The notes beneath the pieces are model-generated. The model did not search any database. It was not told where the DNA came from and saw only the letters and a program-made list of their open reading frames with translations. Below are positions 41,943 through 50,924 of a stretch of DNA of 64,000 nucleotides, one piece after another. How positions within the stretch are numbered: position 1 is the stretch's first letter; each line of letters opens with the position of its first letter. Source of the DNA: an uncultured Bacteroidaceae bacterium. Lineage in GTDB: Bacteria > Bacteroidota > Bacteroidia > Bacteroidales > Bacteroidaceae. The position numbers were made by a program, and so were the translations under genes. The stretch covers positions 1 to 64,000 of the forward strand of contig CALULY010000007.1 of NCBI GenBank assembly GCA_944321635.1. The letters are read 5' to 3'.

Positions 41943-44859
41943 TGCCGAGCTTGGCAAGTTTGTTTGTCAGTCCGTCGGGATACACCCGGTTGCTCAGGAA
42001 AATAAAAATCAAATCGTTAGACGAGTCAACCCACACGCACGTGCCGGTAAACCCGGTGTGCCCGTAGACACCGCCCGGGGTCAGCGGCGAGCATGGACTT
42101 TTGCGGTTGTCCCCCTCAAAAGAGCGGTCAAAGCCGAGCCCACGGCGGCTGATGCCGGACTTTGCAGTCGTAAACAAGCGGCAAGTGGGCAGCGACAGAT
42201 AAGTCTTCCCCGCAACAGTACCGCCAGAAAGAATCATCTGGTAGATGCGTGCCAGCTCTTCGGCAGAGGAAAACATCCCGGCATTGCCCGACACTCCGCC
42301 AAAAAATCCCGCCGAATCGTCATGCACGTAGCCTTGCAACCGCCCTCGATGCAGAAAGTCATCGGTGACAGTGGGCACTATCTTGTCGGCCGGGTAGTGC
42401 TGTAAAGGATTGAATAACGTGCGCCGCAGCCCCAAAGGGTAGAAGAACTCGCGGTCGAGATAGGTGTCCATCGGTTCACCAGTGATTGTCTCGACAATCT
42501 CCTTCAGGAGTATGAAGCCGACGCAGCTGTATGAATAGCGCTTTTGCCTCAACTTGGAGTCGGCAATCATCCGGAGTGCCTTGGCGCGATAAGCATCGTT
42601 GACAAACATGTCATCCGACACTTGCCAACGAAATTCACGGTTGTAGTGGCGGCCAAGGTAAGCCTCATCATAGGCAAAGTCCGACGGGACATAGCAATTG
42701 AAGCCCACGTAGCGGTCATGCTCCTCATCTTTCTTGAAAGAATAAAAGGGGGCGGTGAACGAAGCACTGTCCAACGCCGCCGCGAAGAACGGCAACGAGG
42801 GCATCAGCCCCGACTCATGGAACAGCAGGCTGCGTATGGTTATGTCCGCCTTGTCCGTCCCCCGCAGCCATGGCAAATAGTCCGCCACACGGTCATCCAG
42901 CTTGAGACGCCACTGGTCATAGAGTTTCATCACCGCCAACAACGTGCCTGATGTCTTTGTCATTGAGGCGATGTCGTATATGTCATCATACCTCACAAGC
43001 CGGCTCTCCCCATACTCGTGCGTGCCAAAACATTTGTCATAGACGGGTTTGCCGTGCCTCATCACGAGAATCTGGCATCCTGGATAGGCTTCCTCCGCTA
43101 TCCCCCACTCTGCAATCGAATCGATGCGGGCCAACACATCAGATGACATTCCGACATCTTCCGCCCTCACCTGCCGCTCGGCCAGGTCTGGCAGGAGGTC
43201 AAGCCCCGCCCCGCCACGGGCTACACCCGGGATAGTCATCGACAACCTGCCATCCGCTTTCTTCAAGCCACAGATGACGCGGGCTGTGTGTTCCTGCACA
43301 TAACCGTCATCAACGTGCGCCAACACCATGGCGGAGGATGACGGAGACGCTTGCTTCCACTCCCCGACCTGCTTGAGCGAAGTGAAAAAGACGAAGACCT
43401 TGGATGACTCCGGGATTTGCTCCAGAGCCCGCACCGCCCAGGCAGGGGTAGATGACGAGAGAGGCACTATGACAGTGGCGTATGCCTGCAATGTCCCGAC
43501 CTTGGTATTGAACGAAGCAAGCGACGGGAACGCATAGACATCGGCATTGGCCAGCCTGTCAACCTCTGCTGCAAACGGCTTGACTGCCGCATCAAAGCGC
43601 ACGACCGCCACCGACTGCCCTTGACGCATGACCGGAAGCCGTGCATAATTGTCACTGACAACCGTCACCGCAGCCTTGTGCAAGCGTTGCATCAGCAGGC
43701 GTGACCCCTCGTCAACGATGCGGTCATAGAGACCTGCCACCTCTATCTCTCGTTTGTCTGGCACGCCAAGCAGGAACTTGAAGGCAAGGACTTTCCTGCA
43801 TTTGGCATCCAACTCCTCGGCCAACGCCTTGTCATGCCTTGCTGCATGGACGACAGCTTCGAGTTGCGGCTTGACAGGGACAGGCGAAAGCACAACGTCA
43901 TTCCCGGCCTGCAAAGCTCTGAGACATACGTTTTCAAAGCCGGCAACCCCCTTCATCGCCAATGCGTCGGTGAACACGAGCCAGTCAAATACTATGTCTT
44001 GGCGCAAGACATCAGACACAGGGCGTGACAACGACGATGGCAATCCTGGCGTAGGGTCAATGGATGGCACGGATATGTGCCCCACCATCACACCGTGAAG
44101 CCCTGCCGCGACAGCTTGCTTGAAAGGGTACAACTCTATGCTGTCAAGCCTGGAACGGTCATGGGCGACCTTCGGAAGGGATTTGTGCGAATCGGTGGAA
44201 GTGTCCCCATGACCAGGGAAATGCTTTGCCACCGACAAAACACCCATAGCCTCAAGCCCTGAGGCGAAAGCAACCACCTTGTCCGCCACGCGGGTGCGGT
44301 CTTCGCCAAAAGAACGTGTCCCGATGACCGGGTTTGCGGGATTGGTGTTGACATCGGCAACGGGTGCGAAGTCGATGTCCACACCGATTGCCTTGCATTG
44401 CCGCCCGACCTCGCGTCCGAGTTCGTTTATCAAAGCATTGTCAGTGATGCAGCCCAGCACGGCATTGCGCGGGAAGGAGGGGATGGACTTAATCCTCATC
44501 CCGAGCCCCCACTCGCCGTCAAAGCCTATCATGGCCGGTGTCCCGGCAGAGCGGATGACCATGTTGTTCATCGCCACGTGCTCCTCAAGCGTCCCGCCGG
44601 AGAAGTATATGCCGCCGAGCTTCATACCCTCGATGTAATCCCGCACGGCCTTGCGGTTGGATTCGTTCTGCTGCGGGGCGACATTGACCATGAACAATTG
44701 GGCAATACGTTCACTGCGGGACATCCCGTCCATGACCGAATCCGCCCATTGCAACGCACGTTCATAGTTCTGTGGCGAGGTGTCAATCCCATGGGCAACG
44801 GCCATCAACGGCAAGACAACGAAGGCAAGCAGGGAAACGAGCAACGATTTGAATCTCAT
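41896..44859 (-). CDS. GH3 beta-N-acetylhexosaminidase fused to a beta-lactamase-type serine hydrolase
   Basis: 987 residues with a signal peptide (LLVSLLAFVVLPLMAVAHG). Residues about 30-370 are GH3/NagZ-like, with KHFPGHGDTSTDSHKSLP near 211 and FTDALAMKGV near 295, where the Asp is the expected nucleophile. A linker of about 200 residues follows. From about 590 a class C beta-lactamase/penicillin-binding fold appears, with S-M-T-K near 632 and YSCVGFILLKEIVE as the Tyr motif. The combination suggests cell-wall glycan and peptide processing in the periplasm, as known for some Bacteroidota fusions. It follows the two-gene 5'-nucleotidase. Confidence 0.9.
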   Translation of the reverse strand: MRFKSLLVSLLAFVVLPLMAVAHGIDTSPQNYERALQWADSVMDGMSRSERIAQLFMVNVAPQQNESNRKAVRDYIEGMKLGGIYFSGGTLEEHVAMNNMVIRSAGTPAMIGFDGEWGLGMRIKSIPSFPRNAVLGCITDNALINELGREVGRQCKAIGVDIDFAPVADVNTNPANPVIGTRSFGEDRTRVADKVVAFASGLEAMGVLSVAKHFPGHGDTSTDSHKSLPKVAHDRSRLDSIELYPFKQAVAAGLHGVMVGHISVPSIDPTPGLPSSLSRPVSDVLRQDIVFDWLVFTDALAMKGVAGFENVCLRALQAGNDVVLSPVPVKPQLEAVVHAARHDKALAEELDAKCRKVLAFKFLLGVPDKREIEVAGLYDRIVDEGSRLLMQRLHKAAVTVVSDNYARLPVMRQGQSVAVVRFDAAVKPFAAEVDRLANADVYAFPSLASFNTKVGTLQAYATVIVPLSSSTPAWAVRALEQIPESSKVFVFFTSLKQVGEWKQASPSSSAMVLAHVDDGYVQEHTARVICGLKKADGRLSMTIPGVARGGAGLDLLPDLAERQVRAEDVGMSSDVLARIDSIAEWGIAEEAYPGCQILVMRHGKPVYDKCFGTHEYGESRLVRYDDIYDIASMTKTSGTLLAVMKLYDQWRLKLDDRVADYLPWLRGTDKADITIRSLLFHESGLMPSLPFFAAALDSASFTAPFYSFKKDEEHDRYVGFNCYVPSDFAYDEAYLGRHYNREFRWQVSDDMFVNDAYRAKALRMIADSKLRQKRYSYSCVGFILLKEIVETITGEPMDTYLDREFFYPLGLRRTLFNPLQHYPADKIVPTVTDDFLHRGRLQGYVHDDSAGFFGGVSGNAGMFSSAEELARIYQMILSGGTVAGKTYLSLPTCRLFTTAKSGISRRGLGFDRSFEGDNRKSPCSPLTPGGVYGHTGFTGTCVWVDSSNDLIFIFLSNRVYPDGLTNKLAKLGIRSKIQDIIYEALED

Positions 44860-44865
44860 GGCGGA

Positions 44866-45750
44866 TTATTTCTTTTCAAACTTAAGGTCGAAACGCCCGG
44901 CATATACGCCGTTTTTACCCAACTGCATGACTGGCACGGCACGTCCCTCGGCGTTGTCGATGAACTCGGGAACTGTCATGTAGGTGTGTGAATGCCCACC
45001 CAGCACCAGGTCAATGCTCGACGAGCGCGCCACCAACTCACGGTCGCAGTAGGGATTGTTGGCGGAACAGTCAAGACCAAGGTGAGACAGGCAGACAACA
45101 ACGTCGCACCGCTTGCGTTTCTTCAGATAGTGCGCCGTGCGTTCCGCCACCCCGTAGGGCGGGACAAACTTCATCCCGGCATAATTCTTTGCTTGCACCA
45201 GCCCGTCGGGACAAGCCCCGAGGCCGATGACACCGATGCGCAGGCCTGCCTTCTTTATAATAAGGTAGGGTTTCACCAGACGGCGCAGCTTGGTGCGTGA
45301 GAAGTCGTAGTTGGTGCACACAAAGGGGAAGTCGGCCTCTTCCAACAAATCCTTCAGGTTGTCCAGACCGAAGTCAAACTCATGGTTGCCCAAAGTGGCG
45401 GCATCATAGCCCATCTCGTTCATCAGCTCCACTTCCACCTCGCCCTTGAACACCGAGTAGAACGGGGTTCCTTGGGAAAAATCGCCGCAATCAAACAGCA
45501 GCACGTTCTCCCGTTCCGTGCGCACCTGCCAGAAATAAGCATTGCGCCGCGCCGCACCCCCCATGTCGGGATAGGAAGGGTCGTCGGATGCGAACGGCTC
45601 TATGCGGCTGTGCGTGTCGTTGGTATGCAGGATGGTCAGTTCCACGACCTGCGCCAGCGACGGCATGGCAGCCGATGCGGCAAGCACCGCCGCCAGCACT
45701 ATGGCACGGCGGCAGACGCTGCGGAGAAAAAATCCAGGAATAGCACACAT
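44866..45750 (-). CDS. Metallophosphatase, N-terminal half of a split 5'-nucleotidase
   Basis: 294 residues with a signal peptide (VLAAVLAASAAMPSLAQ). The calcineurin-like motifs are LHTNDTHSR, DCGDFSQGTP, GNHEFDFG, VCLSHLG and GGHSHTYM, as in UshA-type 5'-nucleotidases. The protein ends after the metallophosphatase domain; the usual C-terminal substrate domain is encoded as a separate gene 11 bases upstream. The pair probably acts together on periplasmic nucleotides or UDP-sugars. It is 6 bases upstream of the GH3 fusion. Confidence 0.88.
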   Translation of the reverse strand: MCAIPGFFLRSVCRRAIVLAAVLAASAAMPSLAQVVELTILHTNDTHSRIEPFASDDPSYPDMGGAARRNAYFWQVRTERENVLLFDCGDFSQGTPFYSVFKGEVEVELMNEMGYDAATLGNHEFDFGLDNLKDLLEEADFPFVCTNYDFSRTKLRRLVKPYLIIKKAGLRIGVIGLGACPDGLVQAKNYAGMKFVPPYGVAERTAHYLKKRKRCDVVVCLSHLGLDCSANNPYCDRELVARSSSIDLVLGGHSHTYMTVPEFIDNAEGRAVPVMQLGKNGVYAGRFDLKFEKK

Positions 45751-45761
45751 AACAATAAGTG

Positions 45762-46529
45762 TCAGTTTACGAATATCCGCCTGTCCGTCTTGGGCCGCAC
45801 CGCCTTGCCGTCGGCGGCAAGCGCGGCAACGTGGCGGATGAACACATCTCTGAGTATTTCGTCGTCGGGATAGACGGCCCGGGTCGCACGCTTGAACGCC
45901 CGCATCCCGTCGTTGCCCTCGGCTACATAGTCTATCGTAACCACGCGGTAGTTGGCACCGGCATCGACCTCCTTGCCCGCCACCGTCGCGCCAAGCAGGC
46001 CGCCGTCGCGGGAAATGGTCAGGCGCACCTCGGCACTCACCCCTTCGCCGCCGAGCCGCGCTATCTGCTCGAAAAGCTCGGTGACTGCCTCACCCGGCAT
46101 ATCGACGATACAGAGCGTGTTCTCAAATGGCAATATCTCAAACGCCGTGCCCACCGTTATCGGTCCCTCGGGCAAATCCTTGCGCAGCCCGCCCACATTG
46201 ATTACGGCAAACGCCACATCGGGCGACAACCTGCGCCCCTCGTCCATAACCATGTCGGCAACCGTGTTAGCAAGCACGTTGTAGTCGCGCCCAACCTCGC
46301 ACCTCATCGTCGCGGCCGACGACCCTATGACCGGCGACATCTCTTCCACGAGGTCTTCCTTGAAATCCTCGATCTCCTCAATCATGTCGTCATCGGTGAA
46401 AAGGTCGAACGATGAATCGACAGCAACCCTCCCCCCGTCGATGCCAACAAGAGCATAGCCCGTACGGCACGACACAGCCGCCAGCGACAACAGGACCAAG
46501 GGGAGCAGCAACGCTGCAATCTTGCGCAT
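45762..46529 (-). CDS. 5'-nucleotidase C-terminal domain lipoprotein
   Basis: 255 residues from the ATG ending at 46529 (MRKIAALLLPLVLLSLAAVSC, lipid Cys21). The body matches the 5_nucleotid_C fold: DVAFAVINVGGLRKDLPEGPITVGTAFEILPFENTLCIVDMPGEAVTELFEQI, which corresponds to the substrate-binding domain of UshA. A longer reading adds 82 residues without signal or homology. It is first in the operon, under a well-formed promoter. Confidence 0.88.
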   Translation of the reverse strand: MRKIAALLLPLVLLSLAAVSCRTGYALVGIDGGRVAVDSSFDLFTDDDMIEEIEDFKEDLVEEMSPVIGSSAATMRCEVGRDYNVLANTVADMVMDEGRRLSPDVAFAVINVGGLRKDLPEGPITVGTAFEILPFENTLCIVDMPGEAVTELFEQIARLGGEGVSAEVRLTISRDGGLLGATVAGKEVDAGANYRVVTIDYVAEGNDGMRAFKRATRAVYPDDEILRDVFIRHVAALAADGKAVRPKTDRRIFVN

Positions 46530-46555
46530 AGAAACAATCTTTGTTAGAAAACGCA

Positions 46556-46587
46556 CAAAACTAAACATTCCACGCATACCGAGCAAA
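46556..46587 (-). promoter_or_regulatory. Promoter of the 5'-nucleotidase/GH3 operon
   Basis: On the minus strand TTTG (46584-46587), 20 bases, TAGTTTTG (46556-46563), 26 bases before the ATG. This is a close match to the consensus and supports the start at 46529. Confidence 0.8.
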
Positions 46588-46664
46588 TCATTGCCGCACA
46601 CAGCCACGAGCCGGCGGCAAAGCATGAAAAACGGCGCGGCACTGCCAGAAAAACATTGCAAGTC

Positions 46665-46695
46665 TTTGCCAACTCGCAAATAATCACTTCCTTTG
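46665..46695 (+). promoter_or_regulatory. Promoter of rplS
   Basis: TTTG at 46665-46668, 19 bases, TTCCTTTG at 46688-46695 (one deviation from TAnnTTTG). The leader would be about 80 bases. Confidence 0.55.
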
Positions 46696-46783
46696 CAGCA
46701 CTTTTGTCGCAACCTCTGCCAATCAAGTCCAAAGGCAAAGCCGGCACGTTGCGGAGTAATGACGTAATTAAACAAACCAAATT

Positions 46784-47161
46784 ATGAAAATGGACTTCAT
46801 CAAAGTTGCAGAAGAGGCATTCGCCACTGCAAAAGAACTGCCCCAATTCAAGGCAGGGGACACCGTTACCGTGGATTACCGCATTACCGAGGGTAACAAA
46901 GAGCGTATCCAATCCTACCGTGGAGTGGTCATCAAGATCAGCGGACAAGGTGACAAGAAACGTTTCACCGTGCGCAAGATATCCGGCAGCGTGGGTGTCG
47001 AGAGGATTTTCCCAATGGATTCACCGTTCATCGACAAAGTTACCGTCAACAAGATCGGTAAAGTGCGCCGCGCCAAACTCTACTACCTCCGCAAACTCAC
47101 CGGCAAGAAAGCGCGCATCAAGGAGAAAAGGACAAACACAGCCGCTCCAAAAGCGCAATAA
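46784..47161 (+). CDS. rplS: Large-subunit ribosomal protein bL19
   Basis: 125 residues. The body matches L19: [35 protein letters not shown] and [26 protein letters not shown], with the end [25 protein letters not shown] second ATG at 46790 is equally possible as the start. The gene stands alone, without trmD or rpsP, between its own promoter and terminator. Confidence 0.96.
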   Translation: MKMDFIKVAEEAFATAKELPQFKAGDTVTVDYRITEGNKERIQSYRGVVIKISGQGDKKRFTVRKISGSVGVERIFPMDSPFIDKVTVNKIGKVRRAKLYYLRKLTGKKARIKEKRTNTAAPKAQ

Positions 47162-47183
47162 CATCAGACACAATCACAATTGC

Positions 47184-47209
47184 AAAGGGATGGCCTCGGC
47201 CATCCCTTT
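47184..47209 (+). terminator. Terminator of rplS
   Basis: AAAGGGATGGCC / GGCCATCCCTTT (47184-47195, 47198-47209), a 12-base-pair stem with a 2-base spacer, then CTTG. Confidence 0.8.
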
Positions 47210-47486
47210 CTTGCATCCGCCTGCATCGTGCCGCCCCACCGCGACAGGCAAGGGAGGCAAGTCGGCGACACGCCTGCCGCGTGCCTCAACGGCTGGAACA
47301 AAGACCAACCGCCACAAGGGGCAAACGCCGTCAACCCGGGACATAAGGCCTCTCATCGTAAAACAGAAACCGCCCACCCTCCGGGCCATACCCACACTGC
47401 CACAGACATAAACTTGCACATCATCTGGCAAAAACTTGCCCTGGGCGGCGCATAAAGTCGGACACTCCTTAAGGAAAAGTTCATTC

Positions 47487-47572
47487 AAAACTTCTGTTTA
47501 TATAAACAAAACTTTTGTTTGTATATTCAAAACTTCTGAATATATAAACAGAAGTTTTGTTTTTACTTTATG
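47487..47572 (+). repeat. 21-base-period palindrome-rich array (family B)
   Basis: AAAACTTYTG recurs at 47487, 47508 and 47529, exactly 21 bases apart, and a related unit follows at 47550. The ends form an 18-base inverted repeat (AAAACTTCTGTTTATATA at 47487-47504 and its complement at 47541-47558). Smaller palindromes lie inside. The rest of 47210-47749 holds no supportable gene. Confidence 0.8.
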
Positions 47573-47749
47573 TCCTACCTAATGGAACTTTTCATCTGAC
47601 ATAGTTGAAGTTTTGGCCTGACCCGATGCAAATCTGTGTCTGGCGAGAATGGAATTCACCCCTTACGCCAAGCCGTAAAACGACGCGCGCCGCACGGCCA
47701 ATGGCCGGACGGCGAGCACACCACACCGCACATCACGCGGTGCAAGGAT

Positions 47750-48883
47750 TTATGCTATGGGCTTGACGTAGGAACGCCGCCGCTTGTGCAACTGTTGCTC
47801 GAAGTACTGCCATTGCGACTGCACCTTGGCATTGCCCGCCAATTCGGGGTTGGTCTCGGCATACTGCACGCCCTTGCGCTGGTAGATGGGGATGAGATCG
47901 GTGAACAGCAACGCGTTGACCCCCTTGCCCTGGTAGTCGGGATGCACGGCGACGAGGAGGAAATCGATGACCTTGGGCTTGGATATGAACAGTGCCTTGA
48001 GCAGATGCCACCAGCCGAAGGGGAAGAGACGTCCCTTGGCTTTCTGCAAAGCGACGGACAACGACGGCATCGTGATGCCTACCCCCACAAGCCTGTCCTC
48101 GGCATCGGTGATGAGGGTCACAAAGTCGAGGTCGAGGATGGGCAGATATGTCTTGATGTAGAGCTGGACTTGGCGCGGCGACAGCTCGGAGAAGCCGTAG
48201 AGGTCGCGGTAGGCCACGTTCATCAGGTCAAAGATCTGTTGGCCGTAGTCCTTGGCTATCTTCTTGCCGGACTTATATTTCTTGACTTGGAGGTTGTACT
48301 TGCGTTTGACGATCTCTGCGATGCGCAGGTGTTTTTCGGGGATGGCTTCGGGGACGAAGACTTTCATCTCGACCCATTCGGCCTCTTGTTTGAAGCCCAA
48401 GGCCTCGATGTGGCGGCTGTAATATTCGTAATTGTACGTCGCCGACATCGTGCCCAACTGGTCGAATCCCTCGACCAGCATCCCTTCGGGGTCAAAGTCG
48501 GTGAACCCGAGCGGGCCGACTATCTCGGTCATCCCCCGCCGGCTGCCCCACTCTTCAACCGCCGCGATCAACGCCGAGGCCACTTGCAGGTCGTCGATGA
48601 AATCTATCCAGCCAAACCGCACTTGCTTCTTCCCCCACCGCTCGTTCGCACGGTTGTTTATGATTGCCGCGACGCGGCCGGCGATGCGACCATCCTTGTA
48701 GGCGATGAAGTAGTCGGCTTCGCAAAACTCGAATGCTGGATTCTTGTCCTTGGCCAGCGTGGCAACCATGTCGGGGTAGAGTTCCGGCACGGCGTAGGGG
48801 CTGCCTTTGTAGAGTTGATAATTGAAGCGGATGAATTTACGCAGGTCGCTGCGGGTGGCGACTCTCCTGATTTCGATTGCCAT
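47750..48883 (-). CDS. GNAT-like acyltransferase, function unknown
   Basis: 377 residues from the ATG ending at 48883 (MAIEIRRVATRSDLRKFIRFNYQLYKGSPYAVPEL); a longer reading has no support. A GNAT-like acetyl-CoA-binding segment appears near the C-terminus (LLVAVHPDYQGKGVNALLFTDLIPIYQRKGVQYAETNPELAGNAKV). The whole-length arrangement is a Bacteroidales family usually annotated only as a GNAT-domain protein. The substrate is unknown. It stands alone. Confidence 0.7.
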   Translation of the reverse strand: MAIEIRRVATRSDLRKFIRFNYQLYKGSPYAVPELYPDMVATLAKDKNPAFEFCEADYFIAYKDGRIAGRVAAIINNRANERWGKKQVRFGWIDFIDDLQVASALIAAVEEWGSRRGMTEIVGPLGFTDFDPEGMLVEGFDQLGTMSATYNYEYYSRHIEALGFKQEAEWVEMKVFVPEAIPEKHLRIAEIVKRKYNLQVKKYKSGKKIAKDYGQQIFDLMNVAYRDLYGFSELSPRQVQLYIKTYLPILDLDFVTLITDAEDRLVGVGITMPSLSVALQKAKGRLFPFGWWHLLKALFISKPKVIDFLLVAVHPDYQGKGVNALLFTDLIPIYQRKGVQYAETNPELAGNAKVQSQWQYFEQQLHKRRRSYVKPIA

Positions 48884-49063
48884 TGTCTTACCTGGATTAG
48901 GCTCCATGCCGCCATCCGCGACGGCAAGTCCGGTGGCGTGGCGCATGAGGCCGCATTGATTTAAACGTTGCAAAGTTAGGTTAAAAATCCATTTACATCA
49001 AAAACGGCCGTGGATTATGATGACAAAATGGCGGCGACTGGAGCCGTTACGGATTATTTTGGA

Positions 49064-49071
49064 TAGTTTTG
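49064..49071 (+). promoter_or_regulatory. -7 element of rnhB
   Basis: TAGTTTTG lies 26 bases before the ATG. No strong -33 box is seen. Confidence 0.5.
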
Positions 49072-49097
49072 CAGCGCACTAACGACAAAAAGACAAG

Positions 49098-49706
49098 ATG
49101 CTGTTGCCATTCCTTGACGAGACAGAGATTGAAGCGGGCTGCGACGAGGCGGGTCGCGGCTGTTTGTGCGGGCCTGTTTTCGCTGCGGCCGTGATCCTGC
49201 CGCACGACTTCCGCAATGATTTGCTCAACGACTCCAAGCAGTTGACCGAAAAGCAACGCTATGCGCTGCGCGAGGTCATCGAGAGGGAGGCTGTGGCATT
49301 TGGCGTCGCGTCGGTGTCCAACGAGGAAATCGACCGCATCAACATACTCAACGCGTCGTTCCTCGCCATGCACCGCGCACTGGACTTGTTGCGGGTGCGG
49401 CCTACGTCGATACTCGTTGATGGCAATCGGTTTAAGCCCTACGGCAACATCGCACACAAGACGATAGTAAAAGGTGACGGCAAGTATGCCTCAATCGCCG
49501 CAGCGTCGATCCTCGCAAAGACCTACCGCGACGACTACATGAATGAACTGGACAAAGACTTCCCACAATACGGCTGGGGTAAAAACAAGGGCTACCCGAC
49601 AAGGCAGCACCGAGCCGCCATCTCCGAGTGGGGGGTGACTGAGCATCACAGGATGAGCTTCAATCTTTCAGGTGGAATCCTTCTAAGGTTTGAAGACGGG
49701 AACTGA
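49098..49706 (+). CDS. rnhB: Ribonuclease HII
   Basis: 202 residues. It cleaves RNA in RNA:DNA hybrids and at single ribonucleotides in DNA. The catalytic DE motif is [21 protein letters not shown], with later [16 protein letters not shown] and [22 protein letters not shown], giving all four acidic residues. A second RNase H type (rnhA) is encoded at 40240. Its last 47 bases overlap the convergent XRE regulator gene. Confidence 0.96.
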   Translation: MLLPFLDETEIEAGCDEAGRGCLCGPVFAAAVILPHDFRNDLLNDSKQLTEKQRYALREVIEREAVAFGVASVSNEEIDRINILNASFLAMHRALDLLRVRPTSILVDGNRFKPYGNIAHKTIVKGDGKYASIAAASILAKTYRDDYMNELDKDFPQYGWGKNKGYPTRQHRAAISEWGVTEHHRMSFNLSGGILLRFEDGN

Positions 49707-50088
49707 TGAATTCGAGGCGGTCCTCAAGGCGTGAAATGTCGTGGAGGACTTTCTCCTTGTATTCCTGGTTTTGGATTATCATTTCCGAGATCATCTTCTC
49801 AAGCGACATCGGCAGCACGAGGTTGTTGCGCTGCGTTGACGGCGCGGTGTCTATCGCGCTGTCCGACGCCGAGAGGAGGCGCATGGCGAGTTCTTGCTCC
49901 GGCATACCGAAAATCTCCGCCAACCTCCTGATGCGGGTCAAGGTGAGGTCGGTCTCTCCGTACTCAATCTTGCAATAAGCGCTCGTCGAGATGCATAACA
50001 AGTCGGCCATGTGGTCCTGTGTAATGTTATGCTCCATCCTGAGCATTTGTATCCGCTTCCCTACTTTCTTCTTCATAGCATCTTCCAT
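49660..50088 (-). CDS. XRE-family helix-turn-helix regulator
   Basis: 142 residues from the ATG ending at 50088 (another at 50076). The N-terminal HTH_3 domain is [51 protein letters not shown]. The C-terminal part is a coiled coil ([42 protein letters not shown]) suited to dimerisation. Target genes are unknown. It overlaps rnhB at its 3' end. Confidence 0.88.
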   Translation of the reverse strand: MEDAMKKKVGKRIQMLRMEHNITQDHMADLLCISTSAYCKIEYGETDLTLTRIRRLAEIFGMPEQELAMRLLSASDSAIDTAPSTQRNNLVLPMSLEKMISEMIIQNQEYKEKVLHDISRLEDRLEFISSRLQTLEGFHLKD

Positions 50089-50229
50089 AAAACTTATTAG
50101 TACTGCTCCAAAGCCCTGAAACGCCCTTGACGGCAAAGGCGACAAAGCACAACCGCCGCATTCACATGCGGCACCGAGCCTTGTCTCAAATCGTACGGGT
50201 GTTTCATCAATTGGTATGTTTTCTCCCGA

Positions 50230-50259
50230 CAAATATAGTAACAATTCAAAACACTCAAA
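50230..50259 (-). promoter_or_regulatory. Promoter of the XRE regulator
   Basis: On the minus strand TTTG (50256-50259), 18 bases, TATATTTG (50230-50237). The leader is about 140 bases. The rest of 50089-50417 shows no gene. Confidence 0.6.
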
Positions 50260-50417
50260 ATATGTGTCCAAAAAGTTACATCACTTAGCGAAAGTACCAA
50301 ACATATTGGGAGATGGGGCAAAATGCGGCAAACAACACCTGGAGGCACTCCTCCTGCAACGTGGGACACCGCCGCACATTGCACCGAAAGACATGAACAG
50401 CCCTCACCGCCTTGTGT

Positions 50418-50921
50418 TTAAAAATCCAAATCAAGCAGCACGGCACGTCCAGCCTTGAGCGAAGCAGGAACGTCTATAAGCCTCTGGTTGGCACTGCCAC
50501 GGAACAAAAGGCTCTCGTCGCGGAGGCTCTCCACATAGCGCCCATCGACAAGCACATCCACCGACCTGAGCAGCCGCGACGTGCGCACATCGCCCAACAA
50601 TGCCTCGTAGGTGAAGCCCGTGTAGCACCACACCGTCTTGTCAGTGCGCGCCTTGACCAACTCGGCCAACTGCGCGAAGCCTTCGGGTTGGAACATCGGG
50701 TCTCCACCGCTGAATGTCACGTCGGCAAAATCGTCGGCGACGATGCACGAGAACAAGTCATCGACCGACATCCACCGCCCGTTGGCCATGTCCCATGAGC
50801 GGGGATTGTGGCAACCGGGGCAGGCATTGGGACAGCCCGCCGCATAAATCGACGTGCGCATCCCAGGCCCATCGACGGTCGTGTCATACACTATGTCAAG
50901 GACAGACAACCTCGCCGCCAT
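50418..50921 (-). CDS. nrdG: Anaerobic ribonucleotide reductase activating protein
   Basis: 167 residues. The radical-SAM cluster motif is AAGCPNACPGCHNPRSW (C-x3-C-x2-C), which binds [4Fe-4S] and S-adenosylmethionine. VTFSGGDPMFQPEGF is the glycine-rich SAM site. NrdG makes the glycyl radical on NrdD. The gene begins 3 bases after nrdD ends, so the two are coupled. Confidence 0.96.
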   Translation of the reverse strand: MAARLSVLDIVYDTTVDGPGMRTSIYAAGCPNACPGCHNPRSWDMANGRWMSVDDLFSCIVADDFADVTFSGGDPMFQPEGFAQLAELVKARTDKTVWCYTGFTYEALLGDVRTSRLLRSVDVLVDGRYVESLRDESLLFRGSANQRLIDVPASLKAGRAVLLDLDF

Positions 50922-50924
50922 GGC

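Noticed and set aside
47636-48964. A long plus-strand open frame of 442 codons opposite the GNAT-like gene
   Set aside because: It has no family resemblance and mirrors the codon structure of the real minus-strand gene. Several similar long antisense frames (for example 6243-6896, 8835-9578, 13367-14101, 24614-24976) were dropped for the same reason.
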